Assembly: GCA_012274445.1 (NCBI GenBank)
Contig: JAAROD010000029.1
Span: 62,001-126,000 of the forward strand
DNA length: 64,000 nucleotides
Source of the DNA: Sclerotiophoma versabilis
Taxonomy: Eukaryota > Ascomycota > Dothideomycetes > Pleosporales > Didymellaceae
Direction of reading: 5' to 3'
In this document: positions 53,237-62,957 of the stretch, piece after piece
Position numbering within the stretch: position 1 is the stretch's first letter
Layout of the letters: each line of letters begins with the position of its first letter
The notes under the pieces: generated by a model
What the model was told of the DNA's origin: nothing
Seen by the model: only the letters and a program-made list of their open reading frames with translations
The model's database searches: none
Translations under genes and position numbers: made by a program

Positions 53237-53820
53237 TCACCAGGCATGTCGGTCCCAGTTAGGATCTGGCGTTGTCAGCCGCGGTTGATAGCACTCTCTG
53301 GCTCGACTCACCCTGTACAAATGCCGCCAGCACCTTGCTCCCTGTCTGCAGCAGCGGGTGCCCTACAACGATCTGCAGGAAGCGCTGCAGCCCCTCTCTC
53401 CTGTGCTCGATCACGTCATCCGAGAAGCGGTTCGTCAGGACCTTGCCTGGCAGCGGCGGTATGGTGACGCGCGCGCTCTCGCGCTCGAGGATGTCTCTGA
53501 AGGCTTCGAACTCGTTGTAGCGCCGGCGCACCGAGGACGACTTCAGCTTGAAGGCGGGGATGTTGGTGCGCATTACGATCTCGTAGGTTGTGTACATGCC
53601 GCGGCCGACGCCTGTCTGCTATCAGTCTCCGGTCCGTCTCTTGCGTCGCAGAGGGTAGTTATGCACCGTGTGTCATGGGATTGCGGACCTGTGCACGCGA
53701 CATGTGAGCGAGGCTGCGGGGCGTCTATGGAGGGGCGCATACTTCGATCTCGAGGAAGTTCTCGGGCGGCCCGTACAGCTCCTCGAAGGACTGCTGGCGC
53801 GCATCTGGTATGGACTGCAT
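53237..53820 (-). CDS. snx3: Sorting nexin Snx3/Grd19 (PX domain)
   Basis: Snx3/Grd19 binds PtdIns3P on early endosomes and returns Golgi residents with retromer. Three exons, 53820-53743, 53618-53312 and 53265-53237, give 137 residues. The start MQSIPDARQQSFEELYGPPENFLEIE and the end VQ-DPNWDRHAW are family hallmarks, the latter formed by a 46-nt intron (53266-53311) whose read-through would otherwise give a false C-terminus. The PX core has FKLKSSSVRRRYNEF with the PtdIns3P-binding Arg-Arg-Tyr, then IPPLPGK and RREGLQRFLQIV. The first junction is less certain: a 124-nt intron with a TAG acceptor gives LEIE-QTGVGRGMYTTYEIV, about four residues shorter than homologues I know, so a different splice is possible. 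Confidence 0.88.
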
Positions 53821-54457
53821 CGTGGGCTCGGCGTGGAATTGGGTTGTATGCAGGAGCGTTCGGCGCAATGCGAGCGTTGGCTGATCGATAGGAAGGTGGG
53901 GCTCTCTCGGCCTGGGTTGCGCGACCAGCTCGCCCGCCGCCCTGCACATGTCCGTGCTGCGCCTTCCGTTTCCTGCTCTGCCTGCAGCCAGAGCTCCGTC
54001 TCCTCACTTGCAGACCTAGCTTGGCTCTACTCCGTGCAGAAACAGTAGCTCGATCCACACCCCGTTCCCTAAAACAAGGTTGCCGTTGAGCTTCCTAGTC
54101 CGAGGTGCAATCTGCCCCATCTCAATGACCGATATCTAACAGACGCATTGTTGACGTCATTCTACGAACGTCTAACAAGAACCCTGCCAACCTCTCCGAC
54201 AGGAAGGCGACACGTCCACTCTTGCTGCAGCCAGACACGTGCACAGGGCGTACATCTGATAAGCACGTGACCTTACAATAGATCTTGAAGACTGCATGGA
54301 ATCAATGCTGGTCTATATTCTTCACATCACCCCACACCCACTGAGAAAGTGTGCTTCATACTCAGAAACATAATACGACAATCAATAACAAGGCGTAAAG
54401 ATGACTTCTGACTGCATCCAGACACTGGTAAATACAAATATATACAACTACTTGACA
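53821..54457. other. Intergenic, Snx3 promoter
   Basis: About 640 bp has no gene. The plus-strand end carries AT-rich sequence near 54360-54450 that overlaps the 3' end of the GST fusion gene. Confidence 0.5.
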
Positions 54458-56229
54458 CTAGAGCTTGGCATTGCTCACCTTACCGTCTTCGACAACCCAG
54501 TCCTTCGTCGGCGGCGTTGCTACAAAACTCCCTCGCTCCTCCCACTTGCTCATCCATTCTTCCAATCTCGGTCTTCCCTTTCGCCAGTGAAGGCCGAGGA
54601 AGACCATCTGCTCGGTCATAGCCGTCGCAACAGCCACAGCAATCTCATCGGCCGACGCCGGCCCACTACCAGGGTTGGGCAGAATACCCTCCTCCGCAGC
54701 ACCCTCAAAGCGATCCAGTCCTCTTAGAATCTTCGTCTTCTGGCCCTCAACCCACTCCTTGAAGTACAGCCCGCGCTCTTTCCTTATGCGCACTTCGTAC
54801 GTAATGAGCACCGCTGCATCCATAATCCCATCCGCACATGCGTGCAATGCTCTCATCTGCCAGTGCTTCGTATCCTTCTTGGGCACTACGCCCGCCAGTC
54901 CACCCAAGTACTCACATATCACTCGCGAGTCGAAGATGCCGGTTGGCACATCTTCCGTGACGAGACAAGGTATCTTACCCATCGGATTGTACTTCGCCAC
55001 GTCTTCGGTGTTGTCGCTCCAGCCTTTGATAGAGATCGGCGCTACGACGACTTTCTTGAGCGTAATGGCCTTCGCAAGACCAAGTTCGTGAGCTAGCATG
55101 AAGACTTTGCGCGTGTAGGGCGAGAAGGAGTGGTAGATGAGTTGCATCTTGGGGACTTTCTTTGCGCTGCTGAGTGATGGTGGGATTGAGCGTGTTGAGG
55201 CTCGAGTGATGCGGAAGTTCCAACGTGGGAAATGCAAGTGCAGACCTTTGCTGTTGCGGATTACTACCTCAGCGACTGTGAGGCCGATTAAAGTGCCGCG
55301 GTCTTTATGTGCTTGCCCGTAGTCTGAGGGATAAACTTCGACTGTATCACCAGCGCTGAAGCCGAGGGGATCATTGTGGTCGAATATTACCGGCTTGGTA
55401 GGTGAGGTGGCATTTAGGATCTGCGTGCTCACTGTCTTACCGTCAAGTTTTGGGGGCTTCCCGGTTCGTTCTTTTGCCGTCTTGACTTCGTCCATAAACC
55501 GTTGGATCCAGGCATGTGTTTTCGGGTAGCTTTTCTCGCCAAATTGTTCTTCAGGCAGCGCTCCTTTCATGCCCCGATCTACAACCAACCACTCAAATGG
55601 CCACACAGCGTCGATGTCCGAGACAGTCGGCTTCTCAGTGCCTAGAACCCACTGTCTGCCGTCGGCCAGGAATGTGTTCTCCATCAATTCAAATGCTTGT
55701 CGCATATTCTGCAGACCCTCTGGTCGACCGGCTCGCATATTCTCAGCTGTCATGCGCCTGCCGCCCATCAACTTCTGCCTATCATCGAGGAATGCCTTAT
55801 TCTGCACTAAGCTATTCGATGACCAGTATGGCATGAGTTTGACAGCATTGTTGAAGAGAGCACTATCACTGTAGTTCTCGAAAAGTTTCCTGTATCCAGC
55901 TTGTTCGGCTGTTTTTGGTGACAAAGTGCTGTCAGGATATAAAGATTCGAGTTCGGAGATGATTAGGCGCGAGTCAATATATATGTCCTTTCCGATTGCC
56001 ATGATAGGTATGCGCCTGTAGTTCACGTCGATTGATGCCAAGTCCGGTCGTGGCATGACTGGTGGTTGTATCTGTTCCAATCAACACAGTCACGGATTTG
56101 AGCTCGATCGATGGTTTGACGTACACACTCATCATATTCAAGACCACGGAGCCAGAGATACCATAGCACACGGTGAGAGTAGATGGACTGGGGGTAGTGG
56201 AAGATGATTGGTCTTTCTGTTCGCGCCAT
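54458..56229 (-). CDS. Two-module glutathione S-transferase fusion
   Basis: Two exons, 56229-56125 and 56071-54458, join as LEYDEC-IQPPVMPRPDL to give 572 residues. Residues 1 to about 325 are one complete fungal GST-like protein: a thioredoxin-fold N-domain (YPQSIYSHRVLWYL, then RRIPIMAIGKDIYIDSRLI), a helical C-domain (WVLGTEKPTVSDIDAVWP), and the extra C-terminal part of this subgroup (GFSAGDTVEVYPSDYG, ending LHFPRWNFRI). A 20-residue Ser/Pro-rich linker follows, and then a second full GST starts at MQLIYHSFSPYTRKVFMLAHE (quoted in part), with KYNPMGKIPCLV and DSRVICEYLG. No stop and no GT donor occur in the linker, so the two modules are one open frame. Substrates are unknown; both are presumably glutathione-dependent. 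Confidence 0.8.
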
Positions 56230-57414
56230 CGTGGGCAGAGCTGAGTTAGAGTTTCGATGAAAGCAGAAACGAGACTCAATGGATTGTCTTAAGGTCGTCT
56301 TGGACCTGCGTGTTTACCCCACACGAGGCTCAAGACGTCGGACCGAGCCGAGGCTCGAAGATGCTCGCTCATGATTGGCCACGTCTCAAGTGCAAGCATT
56401 GGTATAGTTGTGATGGTCGAGTAATTCTGCGAGCTTTATGAGTTACTGCCCTGAAACTTGAAGCGACGATGAATGAAGGCAAGCTGCGAGTCGCTTGAAG
56501 AGCAGTCGCGCACAGACTTAAGTTGTTGCCAAATTTGCAACCTTGAAGATGCAACGTGCAACGACCACATCAAACCATATCATCATGCCAAGGACAGATC
56601 AAAGTTCTGCAATGGGTCATGCCTCCTTCTGGAGCGAGCGATGTTCCAAGGTTGGGGATAGCACTGAACCTACCCACTATGTCTCAACTTTTATGCTGTT
56701 GCTGTAGACTTGACACAATCTCGACATAAGACGGAGAACGCGTCATGTTCTAGGTCGGAGATGTCAGGGACATGAAAGACGTCGAATCTGCTAGCATCGA
56801 ATTTACTTTCGACAATGGCAGACTCCATGGACTGCCGAAGGTCATAGCATCCAAGGCACCCAAGAATACCCTGGTGAACAGTGGAACATAAATAAAGGAG
56901 GTGAGTATAGTACATTTTCCTTGTAATGCGATAGACAATATGACAGAGCCAAGATCAAAAAGTTCTAAAAGACGATGGCTTCTTTCTATACAGCACTTAC
57001 TGACAATCTTGCTTCATCAAGCCCATCCAACAACGTGACAATGAGTGGGATTACAAGATTGAAAACGTGGGCGGAGGCGACAACAGCCTCGAATGATACG
57101 GCTCCATTCTAAGGAAGCATGAATAAATGGGAACAGCCATCATCACCATCATCGAAGCAGAAACAGAAAATCGGCGTGAGGAGATGACAATTACTGGTCG
57201 GCTATCACCGAATTCAGACATATCTTGACCCTTTGATGCGATACCCCTCAACCCCGCCGGGATCAACTCCGCAGTGTTTATATAACGCCACATCCCATCT
57301 CCAAGGCACATCAGAGACATAACAGCACTCGTACCTAACTGTGCCAGTAACGCCCTGATATTCTAGGTGACACCAATCTCCTCGACACTCATAAACACGC
57401 TCACTGCAACAACC
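56230..57414. other. Divergent intergenic region, no gene
   Basis: About 1.2 kb lies between the start codons of the GST fusion (minus) and the single GST (plus). It must hold both promoters. Only short chance frames are present, and a TATATAA-type element near 57278 (TTTATATAACG) lies about 135 bp upstream of the plus-strand GST. Confidence 0.5.
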
Positions 57415-58158
57415 ATGCCACCAATCACACTCTGGTTCCTGCAAGCATCACGCTGCATCCGAACAGCTTGGCTCCTCGAGGAATTGGGTCTTGATTACGA
57501 AGTAAAGTTCTTTGATCGAACATCGGCCTCCAAGGCACCCGAAGACTTCAAACTTGCGTCTGGTAACCCATTGGGCAAATTTCCAACGATCAAAGATGGA
57601 GACCTTATAGTCTACGAAAGTGGTGCCATCAGCGAGTAAGGCAAAAACATTCTGGTCTGGCATTGGACTCAGTTGCTCACATTCGCCAGCTACTTGTGTG
57701 ACACATACGACAAGGAAGGAAAAATGGTCCCGAAGGATGCAAAACAGAAGATCAAAGTCTTGCAATGGGTCCACGCCGCCGAAGCAACATTCGCTCTCCA
57801 TGGCCTAGCCATCCTGTATGCCCGATGGAATATCAAAGATGCACCTGAGGGTGTCGTCGAAGCGGCTGAAAAAGGGATGTCCGTCAATGTTCAGAACGAC
57901 ATGTCGTGGTTGGAGAGCGAGCTCTCACTATCTTCCGGTAGGTTCCTTACGGGTGACCACCCTACTGCTGCAGACATCATGATGCATTTCTCGGTGACTT
58001 TCATCATCGCCAGAGAGTTGGGCACAAACGGTAAGCAGTGGCACAACATTGACAAGTGGCTGAAGGCTTGTGAGGAGTCGGAAGGCTACAAGCGTGCAGT
58101 CAAAAAGACGGGACACAACTTGACTCACAGTCATGGACCAAGCACCCCAGCCAAGTAA
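57415..58158 (+). CDS. Glutathione S-transferase
   Basis: This is a cytosolic GST of 229 residues that conjugates glutathione to electrophiles. Two exons, 57415-57635 and 57690-58158, join so that YESGAIS-DYLCDTYDKEG is restored across a 54-nt intron. The thioredoxin-fold half has RCIRTAWLLEELG, NPLGKFPTI with the cis-Pro, and the glutathione-binding Glu-Ser in VYESGAI. The helical half has FLTGDHPTAADIMMHF, where the N-capping box and Asp are conserved in GSTs. The Ser/Cys position at the start of helix 1 reads ASRCIRTAW, leaving the catalytic residue uncertain. It sits between a GST fusion and an FAD monooxygenase. Confidence 0.92.
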
Positions 58159-58576
58159 GTTGGAATGAAGCATCGGTATAATGTAGCCTGCAGTATCCAA
58201 ATACACATACATATGTTCAATCAGGCGGTCCGATCCGCTTGTGTCCGATGCGGTTGGTTGGCGTTAAAGACAAGCCGTGAACTGTGGCCGAGACCCCGCC
58301 CCACATGCCCCAGGTTTCGTACTCCAGTTCGTACAACGGAATAACCATCAACCAGTATTGCAACGTACAAACTCGGTACACGAAACTCGGGTTGAGCATG
58401 CGGCTGATCGGTGGTTGATTTGAGATCCGATGCACAGCCAACGCGAAGTAAGGTGTCGCAGCAGATATCTATGCGTCTCGCCTACTTCCACTGTTTAACT
58501 TCCCCGCAACAAGTGCTTCCCACACCCCACCTCACTTCATTCCTCATTTAATTGTTCACGAATCACTACTGAGCTT
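58159..58576. other. Intergenic, FAD monooxygenase promoter
   Basis: About 420 bp between same-strand genes. The 60 bp before the start codon is rich in C, A and T (CACCCCACCTCACTTCATTC), as expected for a fungal leader. No gene is seen. Confidence 0.5.
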
Positions 58577-59901
58577 ATGTCACAAAAGCTGGATATTCTT
58601 ATCGTCGGTGCAGGCTTATCTGGCCTGGCCGCATCGATCCAATGTGCACTCTCAGGACATTCGATTACAGTGCTCGAGAGCGCAAAAGAGCTTGCTGAGG
58701 TCGGTGCTGGTTTGCAGCTCACGCCGAACGCCACACGCTTATTCCAAGACTGGGGCGTGTACGACTCACTAAAACCACTCGTATGCGAACCAAAGACCCT
58801 CACAGTGTACAACTACAGAGGTAAAGTACTAGCGAATGAAGACAACTTCGATGCCAACATCAGACGGAAATACGGAGCGCCGTTCTCAGATTGCCATCGC
58901 GTGGACCTGCAGCAGGCGCTTGTGAAGAGGGCAAAGGAGCTGGGTGTCTCAGTCGTCCTCAATGCTCGGGTTACAGTAATAGATTTTGGATCGAAGACAG
59001 GAGATCGGGCGAGAGTGACCGTAGGGGAGAAGACCTATGATGCAGATCTAGTCGTTGGTGCAGACGGGCTTTGGTCAACATGCCGGTCTACCATGCTGGG
59101 GAAGAAAGACCCTCCACTGCAGACTGGTGATCTGGCGTACCGGATTGTACTTAACATTGACCAAGTCAAAAGCCAGAAGCTCAGGAATATGGTGCAAAAC
59201 CCTACATGTCGATTCTGGGCTGGCCCAGATTCACACGTGGTTGCATACAGCATGCGAGGCGGCAACATGTACAACGTTGTGCTTCTCGTACCGGACGATC
59301 TTGAGGAGGGTGTCGCAAGAACAGAAGGTGATCTCGGTGAGATGAGAAAGCTGTTTGAAGGGTGGGATCCAGTGTAAGTTGTACCGTCTTCTCGAAATAT
59401 TATGAGCTCAAAATTGGCAGGTTGACCGAGTTCCTCGAATGTGTCGACAAGGTGGATAAGTGGAAGCTAATGCACCGGGAAGAACTTCCGTCCTGGGTCA
59501 ACCCGCAGTCAAACCTTGTGCTCATCGGAGACTCATGTCATCCCATGCTCCCGTACTTAGCGCAAGGCGCGAATTCATCGATTGAGGATGGCGCTGTGCT
59601 GGGGCTACTGCTGGGACCAAAGCACTTCACCGATAAGGCCCAGCTTCCGGAGTCATTGAAGATGTTTGAAAAGCTACGGAAGGCAAGAGGTGAAGGTATC
59701 GTGCGAGAGACGTTTAGGCAGCGCAAGGACTTCCATATGCGCGATGGGCCTGAGCAGGAAAAGCGTGACCAGCTAATGCTGAGGCAGTTAGGTCAGGAGC
59801 TGCAAGGCTCTTTCCCAAGTCGGTGGACCTGCCCAGAAGTTCAGCCATGGCTATACGGCTATGACGCTTCGAAAGAAGTCGAGGCTGCTACTGCAAGGTA
59901 A
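58577..59901 (+). CDS. FAD-dependent aromatic monooxygenase (salicylate hydroxylase-like)
   Basis: This class A flavoprotein monooxygenase of 425 residues would hydroxylate an aromatic or related substrate using NAD(P)H and O2. Two exons, 58577-59373 and 59421-59901, are joined by removal of a 47-nt intron, giving GWDPV-LTEFLECVDKV. The N-terminal FAD motif is ILIVGAGLSGLAASIQCALSG (GxGxxG; quoted in part), with a conserved VGAGLQLTPNATR. The DG motif reads VVGADGLWSTCR, and the second FAD motif reads LVLIGDSCHPMLPYLAQGAN (GD). All three occur in the right order and spacing. There is no cluster partner beyond the neighbouring GST, so the substrate remains open. Confidence 0.92.
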
Positions 59902-60718
59902 TGTCAGCAACGTTCGTCTTCAGAATCTATCTCGTACTTGCGATGCGCACGGTATGGTGATTTCGAAAAACAAGGCGCTCTTGAACAACCCCATGTCAGC
60001 CTCGGAACTTCAAATCAGGTTTAGATTTTTATTGGTGATCTTTCTCCCGCTCAAACTCTATTTCAATTCTGACCGTTCTGACGTTGTTTGACATTGTTGC
60101 ACAAGGGTCTTGGTGAAACACTCATCCTCGGTTGTCGCAGCGTAGACAGGGGTTGTACAGACCCACCTGCCCTAACGTGCAAAAAAACACCCCACATCGA
60201 GGAATTAAAGGACATCAGGATTCTTGGATTATGATGCTCCCGTGGACCTTCCCGTTCCTTGAGTTGATCTCCAGGGGCTTAGACATGGACTGAGAGGGCC
60301 GGGCGGTGTGGCGCTTATGCATAGGAACTACCCAAGCAAAAACAATTCCTCGGTTTATGCCATCCTCATGGTGCTTGCGGTCTTTCACGGCACGTCATTC
60401 GTCAAAACGAGTCGATTTCCAGAAGAAACAATGCCGCGTTGTTTCGAAACTCGCATGATCTGCCTTTTCTTGGGTGCCGAGCCCGCGTTCACGAGAGATG
60501 CGCATCACGGATGAAGATGAGGCTATGAGTATATAAGGGCCTGAGGACATCGCCAGTACAGAATCATCGCATTGCATCGTCGGCTTTCTTCACTCATTCT
60601 CTTCATCTTTCGCTGTGCTGTGCACTCACTTTCGCTTTTGTTTCCTCAAACTACACTTTCATTTACGAACAAATTCGACTTTCGCTTTTCGACTTCCTTC
60701 ACGCATCACGCTATCAAC
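59902..60718. other. Intergenic, cutinase promoter
   Basis: About 820 bp has only chance frames. It contains the cutinase TATA box at 60530 and, downstream of it, a long pyrimidine-rich leader (about 60588-60660). The cutinase frame stays open upstream of its ATG, but no signal peptide or start context supports using it. Confidence 0.55.
60530..60536 (+). promoter_or_regulatory. TATA box of the cutinase gene
   Basis: TATATAA followed by GGG lies 189 bp upstream of the start codon; the intervening leader is CT-rich. Confidence 0.6.
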
Positions 60719-61769
60719 ATGAAGTACACTACCGCATCCGTCATTGCCCTGGCCGGCGCAGCCAATGCTTTGCCTCACCCGCAGTTCAGCTTGCCTTCCT
60801 TTAGCATGCCATCCTTCCCCATGCCATCTGGGCTCAGTGGTCTCGGTTCTGGCTTTGGCAGCGGCTTTAGCCTTCCCAGCCTTCCTTCTTCCACAGGAGG
60901 TGCTGGACTAGGTTCAGGATTTCCTAGCTCCGGAGGCAGTTCTGGTCTTTCTGGGCTTTCCGGTCTTTCTGGTCTCTCCGGTGGTAACGGCTTCAGCTTT
61001 CCTGGTTTTGGAGGCGGCCTTGGTGGATCATCCGGCGCCCAAGTCACTGCTACTCCCACTGCTACCCCCACTGCTAGCGGTGCTGTGCCAACCAGCACTG
61101 GCTCTGCTGGAGGCAGCACTGGCGGCAACGCGAACAACGGTGCCAGCTGCGCTGGTAGCACAGGGGGCAGCTCTGAGAATGGTGTCAAGGGTGGCACCTG
61201 CTGCACCGACATGACTCTCATCTTCGCTCGTGGAACTGGAGAGCTAGGCAATATGGGTACTGTCTCTGGCCCGCCTATGGTCAAGGCCATCAGGTCGAAG
61301 CTTGGTGCCGACAGGGTTACTGTTCAGGGTGTTGACTATGCGGCTTCCGCTGCTGTAAGTATTGCCTCTTCGCAAACAATGAACAAAGCTAAAATGGTAT
61401 CAGGGTAACGCAAACATGGGCGCAGATGGCGGAGATGTCATGGCTAAGTACGTCCAACAGGCACTCAAGCAGTGCCCTGGTACCAAGGTCATCGTCTCTG
61501 GCTACAGCCAGGGTGGTATGGTCGTCCATAACGCCTTCTCCAACGGTGTTTCTGCATCCAATGTCGCTGGTGCTGTCGTGTTCGGCGACCCATTGAAGCG
61601 TCAGGCTCTGCCTGGTATGTCCACCGACAAGGTTAAGCAGTTCTGCGGTACTGCCGACACCATCTGCGGTGGCGGCGGTGACGGTGGCGCTACTGGCAGC
61701 CACATCAGCTATGGCAGCGTTGCGAACTCCGCTGCTACCTTCGCTATTCAAGCTGCCGGTCTTGCTTAG
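60719..61769 (+). CDS. Cutinase with long Gly/Ser-rich N-terminal linker
   Basis: Cutinases are secreted serine esterases that hydrolyse cutin and related polyesters. Two exons, 60719-61354 and 61404-61769, join as YAASAA-GNANMGADGG to give 333 residues. Residues 1-17 are the signal peptide (KYTTASVIALAGAANA). Residues about 20-155 are low-complexity: repeated FSxPSF, GLSG and GSGF units, then a Thr/Ala/Pro stretch, before the catalytic domain begins at CTDMTLIFARGTGE. The nucleophile is in GYSQGG, the Asp in FCGTADTIC, and the catalytic His in GSHISYG. Between Asp and His a Gly-rich GGGGDGG insert replaces the usual short loop. The long linker is far beyond a typical 200-residue cutinase and may be glycosylated or wall-associated. 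Confidence 0.93.
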
Positions 61770-61903
61770 ATGCAGGCCAACACAAAGGGTCATAGGGAAC
61801 GGATACGGTACAAAAAGGAATGGCCTGCAGGATCAGGGGTCCTTACATTTAAAAGTATATATTAACAGATTATCGCCACACATCGCAACACCCACGACAA
61901 ACC

Positions 61904-62957
61904 TTAGCCTTCTCCTCCATACTTTCTGACCAGTGACTTCATGATGCTCGCCGCACCGCTCTTGTATCCGCCGCCGAACATTGCCCAGTGGTTCAGGTGA
62001 TGATAGAGCTCATACAGTTTTACTCGATCCTCGTACTCTTCGACCGGTTCAGTCTTCGGGCAAAGCTCGTGGTACTCCTTCAAGAAGCTTCCGCCAAAGC
62101 CACCGAACATCTTCATGATACCAAGTTCGAACTCACTGTGCGCATAGCAAGCAGATGAGTCGTAGACTACATCTTCTGGCTCGCCGTTTTTGCTGCCAAT
62201 GATGCCGACGCTCGCATTCCCACTCCACAGATCACCATGCACGACTACTGGGGTCACGCTCTTCCCGTTGTTGAGATGGTCGTCGCCTATGAGACGAGGC
62301 ACAACTGTTGATGCGGTGGCCTCAACGAGGTTATGGAAATCCTTGTCCGTACCTTGAGCCTTCTCGCCCCTTCGCAGTATGAACCGCAGTCGGTTATTGG
62401 CGTAGAAATCTGCCCAGCTTTCTTTGTAGCTGTTGTCTTGTGGTGTATCACCACAACAAGTTGTCGAAGGGAAGCCAAACATTGGCTTGTCATAGCCATC
62501 TGGTACTGGTGCTGGCGTTGTGTGTAGCTTCGCGAGCTTTTGTGCTAGAGATGGCGCTTTGCCCTTGGATGATGAACGACCAGTGAGGTGCAGGAAGTCT
62601 GTGACAAGGAATGATGTTTGAGGGTTTGACTCGAACTTGCCGTGGCCGTATGATTGTGGACATAGTGTTGGGACAACAGCGTTGATGGCATTGAGTGATG
62701 CATGTTCGCCTTCGAATGATGCATCAGTGCCGCAATTCTTGTTGTAATTAGGCACTAAACTTCTTACCTTCAAACATGACTGCGGCAGCACCTCCACTAC
62801 CAGTCTTCATAAAGAACGTCTTCTCTGTGCCATCGTCTAGCTTGGAGACAATCTTCGAAGTGGACGCAGAGCTGCATCCTCCCCCACCGGCAGAGGAAAC
62901 AGATGTAGTTTCTGAGTCCAGTCGTAGCAGCTTTAATACGGCGGGATCGAGTTTCAT
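61904..62957 (-). CDS. Fructosamine/ketosamine 3-kinase family protein
   Basis: These kinases phosphorylate sugars attached to lysines of glycated proteins, which destabilises the adduct and so deglycates. Two exons, 62957-62768 and 62709-61904, join as AVMFEG-EHASLNAI to give 331 residues. The N-lobe has KTFFMKTGSGGAAAVMFEGEHASL, with the ATP-binding Lys and the Glu of helix C (quoted in part), followed by SFLVTDFLHL. The catalytic loop is VVHGDLWSGN, the family signature, and the metal-binding Asp is in VVYDSSACYAHSEFELG, as in fructosamine kinases. The end WAMFGGGYKSGAASIMKSLV is typical. The gene is convergent with the cutinase; only 134 bp separate the stops. Confidence 0.93.

Noticed and set aside
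53259..53310. Read-through C-terminus of Snx3 (GESSQRVLSTAADNARS)
   Set aside because: A consensus donor GTGAGT follows VQ, and splicing restores the family's DPxWD ending, so this stretch is intron.
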